In this document: piece by piece, positions 48,528-59,689 of the stretch
Numbering within the stretch: position 1 is the first letter of the stretch
Layout of the letters: each line of letters begins with the position of its first letter
Source of the DNA: Ovis canadensis
Lineage: Eukaryota > Chordata > Mammalia > Artiodactyla > Bovidae
NCBI RefSeq assembly: GCF_042477335.2
Contig: NC_091263.1
Coordinates: forward strand, 68,008,501 to 68,072,500
Direction of reading: 5' to 3'
DNA length: 64,000 bases
Notes under the pieces: model-generated
What the model was told of the DNA's origin: nothing
Databases searched by the model: none
The model's input: the letters and a program-made list of their open reading frames with translations, nothing else
Translations under genes and position numbers: made by a program

Positions 48528-50552
48528 AATATATTTATATATAATGAGTGGAGTTGACCCAGCAGAGGTAGGAGGTGGTGGATGGGACCATGAAATCTGG
48601 GTCATACTTAGCCCTAGACAAGACTTTCTCCTGAGAATCAGTAGGGAAAGAAGTTATGTGGGTGTTCTAGAAGATGAGGTAAGAACTTAGATTATGTAGC
48701 CCCTGAGATACTTTGCATGCATTTAATGACTTTGCCCTCTCTTTCTGGAAAAAAAAAGGGTGGCAATAATAAACCATGATTGATAATCACTGATCATTTT
48801 GGTGTAAGTCATATCAAAATGGATATGCACCTTTCCCATAAAAGGTGTTACATGTAATGCAGTAAAGAAAATGAACCTAATGGTTTTATCCTTCCTGTAC
48901 AGTGCATCTTTGTGTCCAAATGCTGGTTTCCTGTTTAATTTTGTTATAAAATATCTGCTCAGCCATCTGGAGAAAGAAAAAAAAAAGAGGAAGAAAGCTA
49001 ACAGCAGCGGGCTGCAACCAAAGTGAAAATATCTAAATGTTGGCCTTGTGTTTGGAGTGATCACCTCTGGGTGGGCTCCATACAGGTCTACTGTTGACCT
49101 GGCATTTCTGCCTCTTTTTTCTTGTTGATAGAGAACAGGCGTGAGGCTTGACCTTTCGAAGGAGGGTGCCTTGATTGTGGTGGACACATACAACACTGGC
49201 AAATGTAACAAGGGTGCCTTTGTACTGGCTTTTATCTTACTTTCTCCTTATGTCACTAAATTATAAAAGTAATGCCCGCTTAACACATTATTGACCAGAG
49301 GCGTATTAATACATGCTGGGCCTTACTGACTGGAATGTTTCAGTATCACTTACAGAACAAGTCGCTGGCCACAGACATTAGTTTCAGAAACCCCCCAGTG
49401 AATAAAGAGTTAATAATGAAATTAAAATGAACTACAATGTATAGTGTAGGGATCAACCACCGCACACACCTATCCCCATTCTATGACCCTGGCCTGGATT
49501 TGGGTATAAGGAGTTTGGTGCATCACCTTTCTGACTAAGTCTGTATTTATAACTGCGTTTATAAGTAACTAAGTGGAATCTTTCAGTGACTGCGATTCTC
49601 CAACTTGACTTTGTCACTTTTTTATATATTACGAATATCTTTCCATGTCAGTGCACATGGATTCTTCCTGGGCATTTTGACAGCTGCAGAAGACTCCACT
49701 TTATTGCAGCACAGTTCATTTAGTCATCCCCCCAAAAGAGGAACATTTAAACAGTCTCAGGGTTTTTACCACATCAAAGCCACAGTAAACATCTCTGTAC
49801 ATACTTCTTCACCCTCTTGTTTTTTCTTAAATAAATTCTTAGAAGTGAAGACAAATCACTGGGTCAAAGGGCGTGTGCATTCTCAGTTTTGATACTAATT
49901 TCCAGTTTCTCCTCAAAAAAAAGAGAAGACCTACTCCATTCTTTATCCTCCAGCCAAAGTTTTAAAGCATGTCATTTCCTTATACCCTAAGCAATACCAG
50001 GTGTGTGTAATCTTTACTATTTCCTCACTTACTGATAAAGAAAATGGGAGCATGAATTCAGGGACTTCCAGGGAGCTTACCCTTCTAGAAAAGCTGAAGG
50101 GGATCATCTGTGGGGGTTGAAGAGAAAGGAGGGAAATGATGCTTGAGGACTAGGGAGCTTTAGGGGACGGCCACCTGGGTCATGTGGAAGAGAAGCTGAG
50201 CCAGGATATCCGCAGGTGTAAAGGCCAGAAGAAATTGAGAAAACATAGTTCAAAAGTTTTCATGCAGTAAATACAGTTAGTTATGTGAGTTCTCTTGTTT
50301 TGGAACAAGAAAAAACAACAACAAATAGATGGCTGGAGCGATTAAAGGCTGATCAAGTTGGTGTTGTAACAGAGTCAACTGGTAGGACATAGAAGCTTCT
50401 CTTGGTGGAGTGATGACCTGGAGGAGTGAGTCAAGGAGAAGAGATGCTAGACCAGAAAGACATAGAAGGTTCACAAGGTCACGGTTAGGTCACAGTCAGG
50501 CCAGAGGTAAGGTCTAAGGAAAGTGTAGGAATTGGAGAAACTCAGATAGCTG
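48528..50552. other. Intergenic DNA with an old LINE fragment
   Basis: 49600-49915 resembles the reverse of an old LINE 3' region (atctttccatgtcagtgcac, cactgggtcaaagggcgtgtg). A 162-codon antisense frame at 48723-49211 has no recognisable domain and no splice context. Confidence 0.45.
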
Positions 50553-50742
50553 GGGCTTCCCTGCTGGCTCAGATGGTAAAGAATCTGCCTGCTTTGCAGG
50601 AGACCCGGGTTCGAGCTTGGAAAGATCCCCTGGGGAAGGGAATGACTACCCACTCCAGTATTCTTGCCTGCAAAATTCCATGGACTGAGGAGCCTGGCAG
50701 GCTGCAGTCCATGGGGTCGGGAAGAGTTGGACGTGACTAACA
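50553..50742 (+). mobile_element. Bov-tA SINE
   Basis: Head (gggcttccctgctggctcag), B-box-like ggttcgagc with a short deletion after it, and a standard body. Confidence 0.9.
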
Positions 50743-51805
50743 CTTCTGTTGTTCAGAGAGTTGGTGATGATCAGAGAGGGTCACTTCTGAGCTGTCAGCA
50801 TGGCAGTGAAGCAGCTTCGGGCTCAGGCAGAGCCGGGACAAAGGGGCGCCAGCCAGGCCATGCTCGGGTGTGCTTGAGTGCACGCGGGATCTGGAGGTTG
50901 GTGAAGATGACTGACGGGAGACAGGCGGCAGCGGGTGACTGGAGACGAGAGATGACTGAGGCAAAGGCCGATAAGTGACCGAAGGAGGCAAGCCTAGTAG
51001 TCCCTCCCAGGGTCTGTGTATCGAGGGGCGCAGCGGTGGGAAGAAGGAAGTATTTATCTTCCGGGATTGCTTTGAGGATTAAACTAAATATCACTTTTTA
51101 AACATGAAGTCTTTGTTACTGAAACAGTTCACTGTGCAAAAGACTTTGAAGGCTATGATGATTCACATCATAGAGGGTTTTAAAATACATACCTACTTTA
51201 AAGAAGTAAATCTTCACACTATTGTAAATTCTAACTGAAAAATACATAGGGCCTATGGACAATCTCTCAACACATAGAACCTTCTCTGTGGATACAAGCA
51301 GAGATCCTAGGGAAGAAACTAACTCCATGGTTTTAATGGATTCTCTCACACAATATTAGATATGTAGATTCACACTAAATCTCTTACAATGCAAAACTTT
51401 CTCTGTCCTATACGTGCGGCTATTGATGTCTAAGTTGTCTTCTGACTTATATTCAGGTCTCATTATTTTTCAGTAAGAACAGATAAGAACAACTGGGGAT
51501 CATAGACCTCCGCTTATGCTCACTGAAAGTTTCAATTCTGTGAGTGTTAGATGTTTGGAGTTTAACCTCCACAGGTTTGTTCAGGGATGTTTCCATAAAG
51601 CCCCAGCCACATTTCTCCTCCACTGTACCTGCTGGTGCTGGGGAGGGTGTGCAGGCTGACTGAGTGCAGGCCAGATAGAGACACTCAGTCCTGGAAAGAC
51701 ATCCTCCCCTTAGGGGAACACCAGATGGGTTTCTGAGCCTCCACTGTAGCAGTAAACCAGGTACATTACCTTTTTTCTTTTTTTCATTTTTAAAACCTCT
51801 TAGTT
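50743..51805. other. Intergenic DNA, no gene seen
   Basis: G/A-rich to about 51060, then AT-rich. No repeat or exon recognised. Confidence 0.4.
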
Positions 51806-52005
51806 GAAGGGAAAGTGACAGTCGCTCAGTCGTGTCTGACTCTTTGCCACCCCATGGACTATAGCCCACCAGGCTCCTCTGTCCATGGAATTCTCCAGGC
51901 AAGAACACTGGAGTGGGTTGCCAATTCCCTTGTCCAGAGTAGCTTCCTGACCCAGGGATCGAACCCATGTCTCTTGTGTTTCCTGCATTGGCAGGTGGAC
52001 TCTTT
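51806..52005 (-). mobile_element. Bov-tA SINE
   Basis: Minus-strand copy from agtgacagtcgctcagtcg to the head remnant gcaggtggactctttat. The outermost head bases are missing. Confidence 0.9.
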
Positions 52006-52785
52006 ATTGAAATATTTATACACAAATACATCCAAATTTGTATAAGCATTTCCATTTTCAAAGACTTGATTGAAGTTATACATATAAGAATATAACTCAT
52101 TATTTTTCACAAACTAAAAATATATAACTTGCATGCAGATCATGAAACAGAATAGTGCCACTGCCCTAGTACCCCAGAAGTCACCCTGTGCTCCCTTTTA
52201 GACAGTAACAGATAAAGAGATATAAGTTATCTTTATATCCCTTTGGTTTTTAGTGTTGGGTTATTTTTTTCCTTGTGAAGATAGTTTTTCCAGTCATGAC
52301 TTATTTGCCAGTACTTTTAGCAAAGCAGTGGCATTCTGGGCAGCAGTAACTCCCTACGCTGGATGCTAACATATTATTCACACTTTGTTAGGAATTCAAG
52401 CACTGGACTGTTTGAGGTTTTGCTTCCTCTACCCTCTCTGCCTTGCTTTCCCAGGCTAGCTCTTGCCAATCCCTCAAGATTCAGTTCAGGGATCTTCTCA
52501 ATGGTTTCCTTGAAGTCCTAGATTGAACTAAATGCCCCTTATCTAGTTTCCCAGAGAGTGACCAGTTACATGAACGTGACCTTCTAATGGGTCTAGCTCT
52601 TTTGCTACACAGTTAGGAGCCTAGAGAGCAGAGGTTTCAATCCTCTTTGCCCTCCCAACATCCACAGACATTTAAGGCACAGGGCCCAAGCCCTATAAAT
52701 ATGTGAAATATAAGACTATGGATATTATATAATATATATTCAATATATAATATATAGTATGATATATGATAAAATATATAATAAG
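52006..52785. other. AT-rich DNA with L2-like text and a TA tract
   Basis: 52480-52640 has L2-like text (gattcagttcagggatct, ttccttgaagtcc). 52715-52785 is a (TA)n-type tract next to the following SINE. Confidence 0.5.
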
Positions 52786-53016
52786 GGTTTCCCAGGTGGT
52801 GCTAGTGGTAAAGAACCCACCTACCAATGCAGGAGACATAAGAGGCTCAGGTTCAATCCCTAGGTGGGGAAGATCCCCTGGAGGAGAGCATGGCAACCCA
52901 CTGCAGGCGGTATTCTTGCCTGGAGAATCCATGCACAGAGGAGCCTGGTGGGCTGCAGTCCATGAGGTCACAAAGAGTCAGACACAACTGAAGTGACTTG
53001 GCATGCATGCACACAT
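52786..53016 (+). mobile_element. Bov-tA SINE
   Basis: Full head and body with a small internal insertion (gcaggcggtattcttgcc) and a gcatgcatgcacac tail. The flanks share ataataa. Confidence 0.92.
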
Positions 53017-53256
53017 AATAATGTGAGTCCATGACAATGAAAAGAAAACCACATACCTTAATTAGTAATAGTTTTCTGAGATATCTTCAAAATGTATCAT
53101 TAAATCAACCAATCAACTAGAATTCAATTTGTAGTTATATAAAAACATAAGGGTTAAGTCACAAGAAATAAATAATTCATTCTCGAAGACTCACAATTAT
53201 GAAAGTTATATAAACCAAACTCAAAATAACATTTAACACAGGAAATAGGGATAGCT

Positions 53257-53468
53257 GTGAAAGTGAAAGTGAAGTTGCTCAGTCGTGTCCGACTCTTTGT
53301 GACCCCATGGACTGTAGCCTACCAGGCTCCTCAGTCCACGGAATTTCCCAGGCAAGAGTACTGGAGTGGGTTGCCATTTCCTTCTCCAGGGGGTCTTCCC
53401 AACCCAGGGATCGAACCTGGGTCTCCTGCACTGCAGGCAGACGCTTTACCGTCTGAGCCACCAGGGAA
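53257..53468 (-). mobile_element. Bov-tA SINE (young-looking)
   Basis: Close to consensus throughout, with tail gtgaaagtgaaagtgaag. It is bounded by gggatag at 53248-53254 and 53469-53475. Confidence 0.95.
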
Positions 53469-53570
53469 GGGATAGTTGGATGTTTGATAATATATGATGC
53501 ATGTCCAGGAGAAGGCTTGCCCAGAGCAACCCCTCCCTGCCCCCTGAACACACACAGTATCTGGAACCCA

Positions 53571-53844
53571 GCTGCTGCTGCTGCTAAGTCATGTCAGTCG
53601 TGTCCGATTCTGTGCGACCCCACAGACGGCAGCCCACGAGGCTCCCGTCCCTACGATTCTCCAGGCAACAATACTGGAGTGGGTTGCCATTTTCTTTTCC
53701 AGTGCATGAAAGTGAAAAGTGAAAGTGAAGTCACTCAGTCGTGTCCAACTCTTCGTGACCCCATGGACTGTAACTTACCAGGCTCCTCCATCCATGGGAT
53801 TTCCCAGGCAAGAGTACTGGAGTGGGGTGCCATTGCCTTCTCCA
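53571..53844 (-). mobile_element. Bov-A2 dimer SINE with 14-bp target-site duplication
   Basis: Two Bov-A bodies in tandem joined by a gtgaaagtgaaaagtgaaag linker, with a (GCT)n tail on the minus strand. Flanks are atctggaacccagc (53559-53572) and atctggaactcagc (53845-53858), differing at one base. Confidence 0.95.
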
Positions 53845-53858
53845 ATCTGGAACTCAGC

Positions 53859-54805
53859 AGGCACTCACAAATGTTGAGATGTTCCCATTTAATTTCAATT
53901 CAGTTCGTTAAGCATTGCTCAGAGGTATTATAGCCCGGCCCTTGCTGGGGGCAGGGGAGGGGCAATTCAGGTTGATCATGTAATAAAGATTCCATCCTTC
54001 AAGGAGCTTGAAATATAGTAGTGAGAAAGACAGACAAGTATAAACCGACCAAGAATGACACCCACCCCATTGAGAAAACTTCCATCCATGAACACAGCTG
54101 CACTAGGCAATTCAGACTTAGCAAAGGGACTGCAGAACCCTATCTTTGTAAGCAGAACTTCCTGAGCAAATCTAAGTTTTCTAAGATGGAATGCAGTTGG
54201 TGAACATATTTCCATTGACATTAGTCCAGGTAAACATGTAGCAAAGAGCCTAGATCTAGGAAGGCCCACATTCCTGGATAAGACTCTAGTATAGATACTC
54301 CATCACTGTGTGCATTGTGTATCTCTTTTTGCAGTCTGACTTGAAATAACAAATCGAAAAGCACATCTCTGGACAGTTTTACTGCCTCACCTGATGAAAA
54401 TTCTGGTTCCCTGCTCAGGACAACCTTCTCTCCCTCAATCATCATGCTCACTCACAACTCTAGCACACACCTTTTAAAGACCAGCTGGAATTCTTCTGCC
54501 TCCTGAAAGGCTCTCCTGAACTTCCTTTACCTTCAGGAGAGTTGACTTTCTCTTCTCTGAACTCCCATTCCCCATATTGCCTGCTCTGAGATCCCTTTGT
54601 AAGCTTGCGTCTTCCCTTGACTTGATCATAAGGCCCTGTTTGAAAGGGATGAATCCCATCTTGCTTACTGTTCCCTTCCCCAGAGTGTCTGTTGTGTATC
54701 GGGTTTCCCACAAACGATTGCTGAATACAGGGATTGAGCTTGTGCGTCTGACTCTGATGCAGACATGCCTATGAGGCTGTGGAATGAGGATTTGGTGCAT
54801 ATCAT
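53859..54805. other. Intergenic DNA with an L2 3' region
   Basis: 54390-54760 reads as an L2 3' region (ttgcctgctctgagatccc, cagagtgtctgttgtgta). 53900-54060 is an older repeat-like segment. No exon seen. Confidence 0.5.
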
Positions 54806-54990
54806 CGTGTTGGCTCAGTGGGTAAAGAATCTGCCTGCAGTGAAGGAGACCAGGGTTTGATCTCTGGGTCAGGAAGATCCACCCAGAGAAGGAAATGGTA
54901 ACCCACTGCAGTATTCTTACCTGGGAAATCCCATGGACAGAGGAGCCTGGGGCTCACAAGAGTTGGACTTAGTGGCTAAACCACCAGCAC
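54806..54990 (+). mobile_element. Bov-tA SINE (internal deletion)
   Basis: Head (gttggctcagtgggtaaag), body and a shortened 3' part after gaggagcctgggg. Confidence 0.88.
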
Positions 54991-55371
54991 ACCGTATGTA
55001 CAGTTAATTATTCTTGTACTTCACAAGGAGGTATTCGTCCCAACCAATTCCTAACACTTCTTAGTCAGTCTTCAGTTTTCGATGTTTTTGGTGTTTTTTT
55101 CCTTTGGGTTGTTTTAATTTTGGAGATTTAGATCAGTGAAGCTAATCTATCATTTGGGCTAAGACATTACCGTCATCCACACAGTCTTAAAGGGAGTCGT
55201 AGTATTTTATGGTGAACCACTTCCTTGCCTGACCTCCTTTAAAACATGATATTTATTTCACAAATCTAACTTGTCAGCACCCTCTAATACTCTGTGGTCA
55301 CTGGAGCATTTTGAAACCAATTGACTGAACGAGCAAATAGAAGAGCAGAAAATGGCCTCATGCCCACTAGT
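54991..55371. other. Intergenic DNA, no gene seen
   Basis: AT-rich, without recognisable features. Confidence 0.45.
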
Positions 55372-55548
55372 TGCTGTTGTTGTTAGTAGTTAAGACATGT
55401 CCACCTCTTTTGTGACTCATGGACAGGCAAGAACACTGAAGTGGGTTGCCATCTCCTTCTGCAGGGGATCCTTCCCACCCAGGGATGGAACGCCTGTCTC
55501 CTGCATTGGCAGGCAGATTCGTTACCACTGACCCACCAGGGAAACCCA
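55372..55548 (-). mobile_element. Bov-tA SINE (internal deletion)
   Basis: Minus-strand copy. The segment between gactcatgg and acaggcaagaac is deleted; the head ends with ccaccagggaaaccc. Confidence 0.88.
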
Positions 55549-56138
55549 ATCAAATGCCATAGTTCTTGTAAAGACTCTTTGAATCCTGCATTCTTCCCTT
55601 CTTCCACGTTTTGACTACTTTCTCAGTTGTAATTGGATAGGGTGGGGGGAGTTACAGAGGACCCTGGTAGTATCACATGGACAAAGCCATATTCCTCCTT
55701 CAAGATAATCCCCTTCCCCTGCAATGATTCTCCCCTACCATTTCCTGCCTACTACATTCAAGATTCATATTTTTAAATGATTTTCTTTATTACTTTCTCT
55801 TTTAAGTAAAGCCTCACCTTAATCCCTCAACCCTACCCAAAGATTTATAGAGTAGGGGACTTTCGGGCTTCCTGAATCCTCCACTTCTTCCCTGAGATGC
55901 TACCTTGGCCACAGAACCTGGGAGCTCTGTAAATAGTGGCAGAAGAAGTCACTATGTCAAGACCAAGCAAATCTGTCACCTTCCCGTTCCTCCTTTTGCC
56001 TAGTCTAGGCTGTAAACACCCCCAAATTGGTGACCTGGTGTTAAGACTAGTCATTTATAAACTCATAAAAGTCTCATTTTGTAACAATCTAAAAAGACAA
56101 GACTTGATCTTTATTTACACTGAGCTCTGCTAAAAGGT
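55549..56138. other. Intergenic DNA, no gene seen
   Basis: No repeat or exon recognised. It ends at the target-site duplication of the next SINE. Confidence 0.45.
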
Positions 56139-56362
56139 GGACTTCCCAGGTGACTCAGTGATAAAGAATCTGTCTGCCAGTGTAGGAGATGCAAGAGATG
56201 TGTGTTTGATCCCTGGGTTAGGAAGATCCTGTGGAGGAAGAAATGGCAACATGCTCCAGTATTCTTGCCTGGAAAATTCCATGGGCAGAGGAGCCTGGTG
56301 GCTTGCAGTCCATCCATGGGGTTGCAAAGAGTGGGACATGACTGAGTGACTGAGCATGCATG
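56139..56362 (+). mobile_element. Bov-tA SINE with perfect 12-bp target-site duplication
   Basis: Full-length copy bounded by ctgctaaaaggt at 56127-56138 and 56363-56374. Confidence 0.96.
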
Positions 56363-56432
56363 CTGCTAAAAGGTATACAGCAGCCTTGGTTGTATGCCTC
56401 CCATCCAATCCGTCCAGAGTGACACTCACGTG

Positions 56433-56435
<3 letters not shown>

Positions 56436-56462
<27 letters not shown>
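56436..56462. repeat. (CA)n microsatellite
   Basis: Perfect CA run; probably polymorphic. Confidence 0.95.
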
Positions 56463-56463
<1 letters not shown>

Positions 56464-58680
56464 TTTTTTAAATTGTCACAGTGATTTAAAAAAAATAGAA
56501 GGAGGCTGAGAAACCCACAGTTAAAGTAGGGTGGAGCTCTTCTTCACAGCTCGAATTATTTGCTCTGGTAATCAACACAAGCTAGTAGGCAGCACGGGTT
56601 CAGCCTTTTCATGAGCCAGATTCATCACTTTAAGACCAAAATACACGTTCATATTTGCTGACACTATTTAGACAGCTTATGTAATAACACTTAGCTCAGC
56701 TGGATAGATGGGCTAACAGTGATATTGTTAACAACCTTGGTACAGAAGATTTTAGATTAAAGTAGAATTTTAAATTAAAATGACTGATGCAGCTTTGCAA
56801 AACAACTGAAAAAATCACCAAGCCCCAGCCGTATTCACCAATGAAATATTTGCATCATCCACCCACTGCTTTGACTCCCTTGCATTAATAACACTCAGTA
56901 AGCATGGGAGTTTGCTAGCAAGAAAATACACTTAAGTTTCCTTAGAAATGCAAACTGGTGAACAACTGTTTACTTAAATTTCTTAAAAGTGTTTATGAAA
57001 TTCCTTCTTTATCTACATCATCTAGTAAAGTGACCTCTCTGTGTGAATTCAGTGAGTACCTATTACAGTAAGAAAAAAAAAACCTAAAGATTTGGAGGAT
57101 TAATTGTGGAAATGGAATGTCTAGCCTAGTGTAGGCACTAATAATGGCACTCTTATTATCAAATTTGACAAACACTCATTGAACAGAAATGTAAGGAATG
57201 GCATAGCAAAGCAGAACTTTAAGTGATCTTAGAGGGAGTCATCATGGGGGTCTTGGGATGAGAACCTGCCTTTAGATCCTGCAGGGAGACAATGGTTCTG
57301 CCCAGATACTACTGGGAGGCCAGTCAAGTTGGTCAAAGTGCTCCCAGGCCATCCTTCCATGCCTGGGAGTGCTCCAGGTGACACACAGAGCAACCTCTTG
57401 TCCCTGAGGATTGAGATCCTTCCATGGGCAACTGCCTGCATATCATTCATGGATCATCCAAGCAAAGGACTCCTAACCATGCCCCATCCAAACAGAAAAA
57501 CTGCCCTTTCACGCCCTGCTTTTCAGCAGTCATGGGACACTCAAGATCCCCTACCCAGAGGGTGAGAGGGCCTTATGTACAGAGGGGTGGGGATAAATTT
57601 GGAAGAAAAAGCTCTGTCACCTGTATTTGGGTGGAACTAAATGGTCAGGAAACCTTTGCCAAGAAGCTGAGAGATTTGAATTCCAGACCTGGTTCTGCTG
57701 CTCTTGTTCCTGGTCAAGACACTTTACTTTTCTGAGCTGTCTTTCCTCATCTGAAAGTATTATATCCTTCTAGCTCCTACTTTGTCTGAATTTAAAATTA
57801 TCCATTTAAATTACTTCCATTTTACTGTATTGACCTCTTAACTACTAAACGTTTTCATTGCTCCACCTCTTTTTCTAAAGACATCATCCATTTGTAAGTA
57901 AGCTTTATTCTACAGAATTTATCTGCTACTACTTTATTCTGGCAGTTAAAGTGTCAAGGTAAAAAAGTATTGAACTCAGTTCTTGGGAAAATTACTAAGT
58001 TCTGTACACAATTTACATTAAATAAAACGAATATGGTGATAAATGAAAAGAAAAATGAAATTCTTGAAACCAGAATATGATTGAATATGCACCATACCAG
58101 AATAGTTCACACCTGCTTTCTGGTTTTGCTCTTTAGAAACATATTTGTATTAGTTTCATCACTGACTCAAAGCTTCAGATGCCCCCACCTAGTCTTCTGA
58201 AGACTTGGACATGTGACTTGCCCCTCGGTCTCTTCATCCATAAATTAACCAGGTGGAACCAGCTCTCTAAAATCCTGCCTAGATTTTTAGGTTCCAATTG
58301 TGATTCCTTTTATTTTTCAATTGTGACCCATTTTAAGTTGTACTGTGTAGGAGCCAAAATCAATCTAAGCTCCCAAAGCATTATCTACACTAGCTTGTCT
58401 GTTCCTGAGATAGGGATGATGGTTATCATCCTCCTCCAGCTTTGAGTGTCCCAGTGTCTGGGTCTATGCTCCTTCTCATTTCAGTGTCTATCATGTGGGG
58501 CTCTCTTTCTAGTTTACAGGCTGCCTCCCCAGTGATTGTATCCTCTTGTGTTAGTCTTCTGAGCCTCTGAAATGCCCCCTGAATGGCCTAGGCCCATTCA
58601 TTGGCTTTCACCTACCCAAGCCCAACACTCCCCCTTCCCCACTGACATAGTCCATCTCTTTCTAGACCTCAGCCTCTTCC
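56463..58680. other. Intergenic DNA upstream of LZTFL1
   Basis: Mostly unique AT-rich DNA. MIR-like pieces lie near 57700-57760 and 58190-58260 (gacttgcccctcggtctctt). No exon recognised. Confidence 0.45.
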
Positions 58681-58696
58681 AGAACAGTGGTTCTTT

Positions 58697-58815
58697 TATG
58701 TCTTCTTGGCCACACCATGCAACATGTGGGATCTTAATTCCCTGACCAGGGATAGAACCTATGTCCCCTGATTGGGAGTCCAGAGTTCCAACCACTGGAC
58801 CACCAAGGAAGTCCC
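58697..58815 (-). mobile_element. CHR-type tRNA-derived SINE
   Basis: The text cacaccatgcaacatgtggg, ccctgaccagggatagaacc and accaccaaggaagtccc matches the CHR SINE of whales, hippos and ruminants from memory. It predates the Bov-tA copies. Similar flanks (agaacagtggttct, aggacagtgcttca) may be its target-site duplication within an older hAT-like repeat that continues to about 58990. Confidence 0.75.
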
Positions 58816-59017
58816 TAGGACAGTGCTTCATAAAGAGTAGTCCACAGTCAGCCCTGGAGGTTGGTAAAAATTGCAGATTCCAAAGGCCCAAGCTTGACTT
58901 CGTGATTCAGGATTTCTGGAGGTTGGCAACGGAAAGCATTTGTGCAATACTTTCCCCTGATGATTCTAGGCATAACACTTTGAAATACACTGCTCTTTCA
59001 CCAGTTTCCGTTTGCGG

Positions 59018-59516
59018 TTTTTTGTTTTGTTTTGTTTTTTAAGGGAAAAGGCACTTTATTAGAGATTTTTTACCAAGAATGTGAAAAGAAGAAATAGCAG
59101 TGGGGAGCGGGTTATTCAAAGCTCTGTCCAGGAATATGGAAGCTCTGGTGCTGGTGGCCTATTTCTGCCAAGTAGGAAGTCTTGGAGAGGAGAGAATTAA
59201 GTCTGGGACACCCCCACGAGACCGATGGAAGGTCAGGAGTCAGCAGTCGTGGCAACGGCCATTCGTCGGGGCCGCCACGCCACAGGAAGTGCTGGGCAAG
59301 CCTTGAGCAGCAAGGCTGGCTAGGATGCCCCGCGGCTCTCGGTAGCGATTGGGTGCCAGGCAGCCGCGCCTTTCCTGTTGCCGTTGGCAACAGCGGCCGC
59401 TCCCGTAGTCGGCGTGGCGCGTGAGGGCGGGACTTCCCGCGCCTAGGAGCAAATGCGCGCGCGGCGGTCGGTCGGTCTCTCGCACTTCCTGTCACGTGAT
59501 CTTGAGAACCAATCAA
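59018..59516 (-). other. Antisense segment with mRNA-like 3' end
   Basis: On the minus strand an open frame (59516-59112, 134 codons) is followed by AATAAA (59060-59055) and, 14 nt later, an A-rich tail interrupted by C (59042-59018). This is the anatomy of a polyadenylated mRNA end copied into DNA. I recognise no protein family, and flanking direct repeats were not found. It could be a 5'-truncated processed pseudogene, a short antisense transcript from the LZTFL1 island, or chance. Confidence 0.35.
59377..59391. promoter_or_regulatory. RFX X-box (perfect palindrome)
   Basis: GTTGCC-GTT-GGCAAC fits the X-box consensus GTNRCC(N0-3)RGYAAC exactly in both half-sites. RFX factors bind such sites in promoters of cilium genes. 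It lies about 300 bp upstream of the LZTFL1 ATG. Confidence 0.7.
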
Positions 59517-59559
59517 AGTGCGTAACTCCCTAGTCCCGTGCGTCTGTTCCCGTTAGCAA

Positions 59560-59689
59560 CGCTTCTAAACAACCGGCCCTGCCTCGCGTCTGGCGCGGTC
59601 CGGTGTTTCTCGACGACCCCGCGCTTGGTGAGGCTGAGCCTGGCCTCTCCCGCTTTTCCAGACCGCTGACTTCCCTCCTCGCCGCAATG
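59560..59689 (+). CDS. LZTFL1: Probable LZTFL1 exon 1 (5'UTR and initiator ATG only)
   Basis: The exon ends GCCGCAATG at 59689 and is followed at once by the consensus donor gtgagtag, so only the initiator methionine would be coded here, in phase 0. LZTFL1 (BBS17) is a cytoplasmic leucine-zipper protein that restrains entry of the BBSome and Smoothened into cilia (known for the gene). Its human protein begins MAELGL, which would need the next exon to open with a GCA-type codon; no such exon was found through 64000. The 5' boundary given is a guess within the CpG island. Assignment comes from position about 54 kb from the CCR9 main exon in divergent orientation, as in human 3p21.31. It could be another gene's first exon if synteny is broken. 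Confidence 0.65.

Noticed and set aside
48723-49211. 162-codon minus-strand frame
   Set aside because: No recognisable domain, no splice or promoter context, AT-rich DNA; probably chance.
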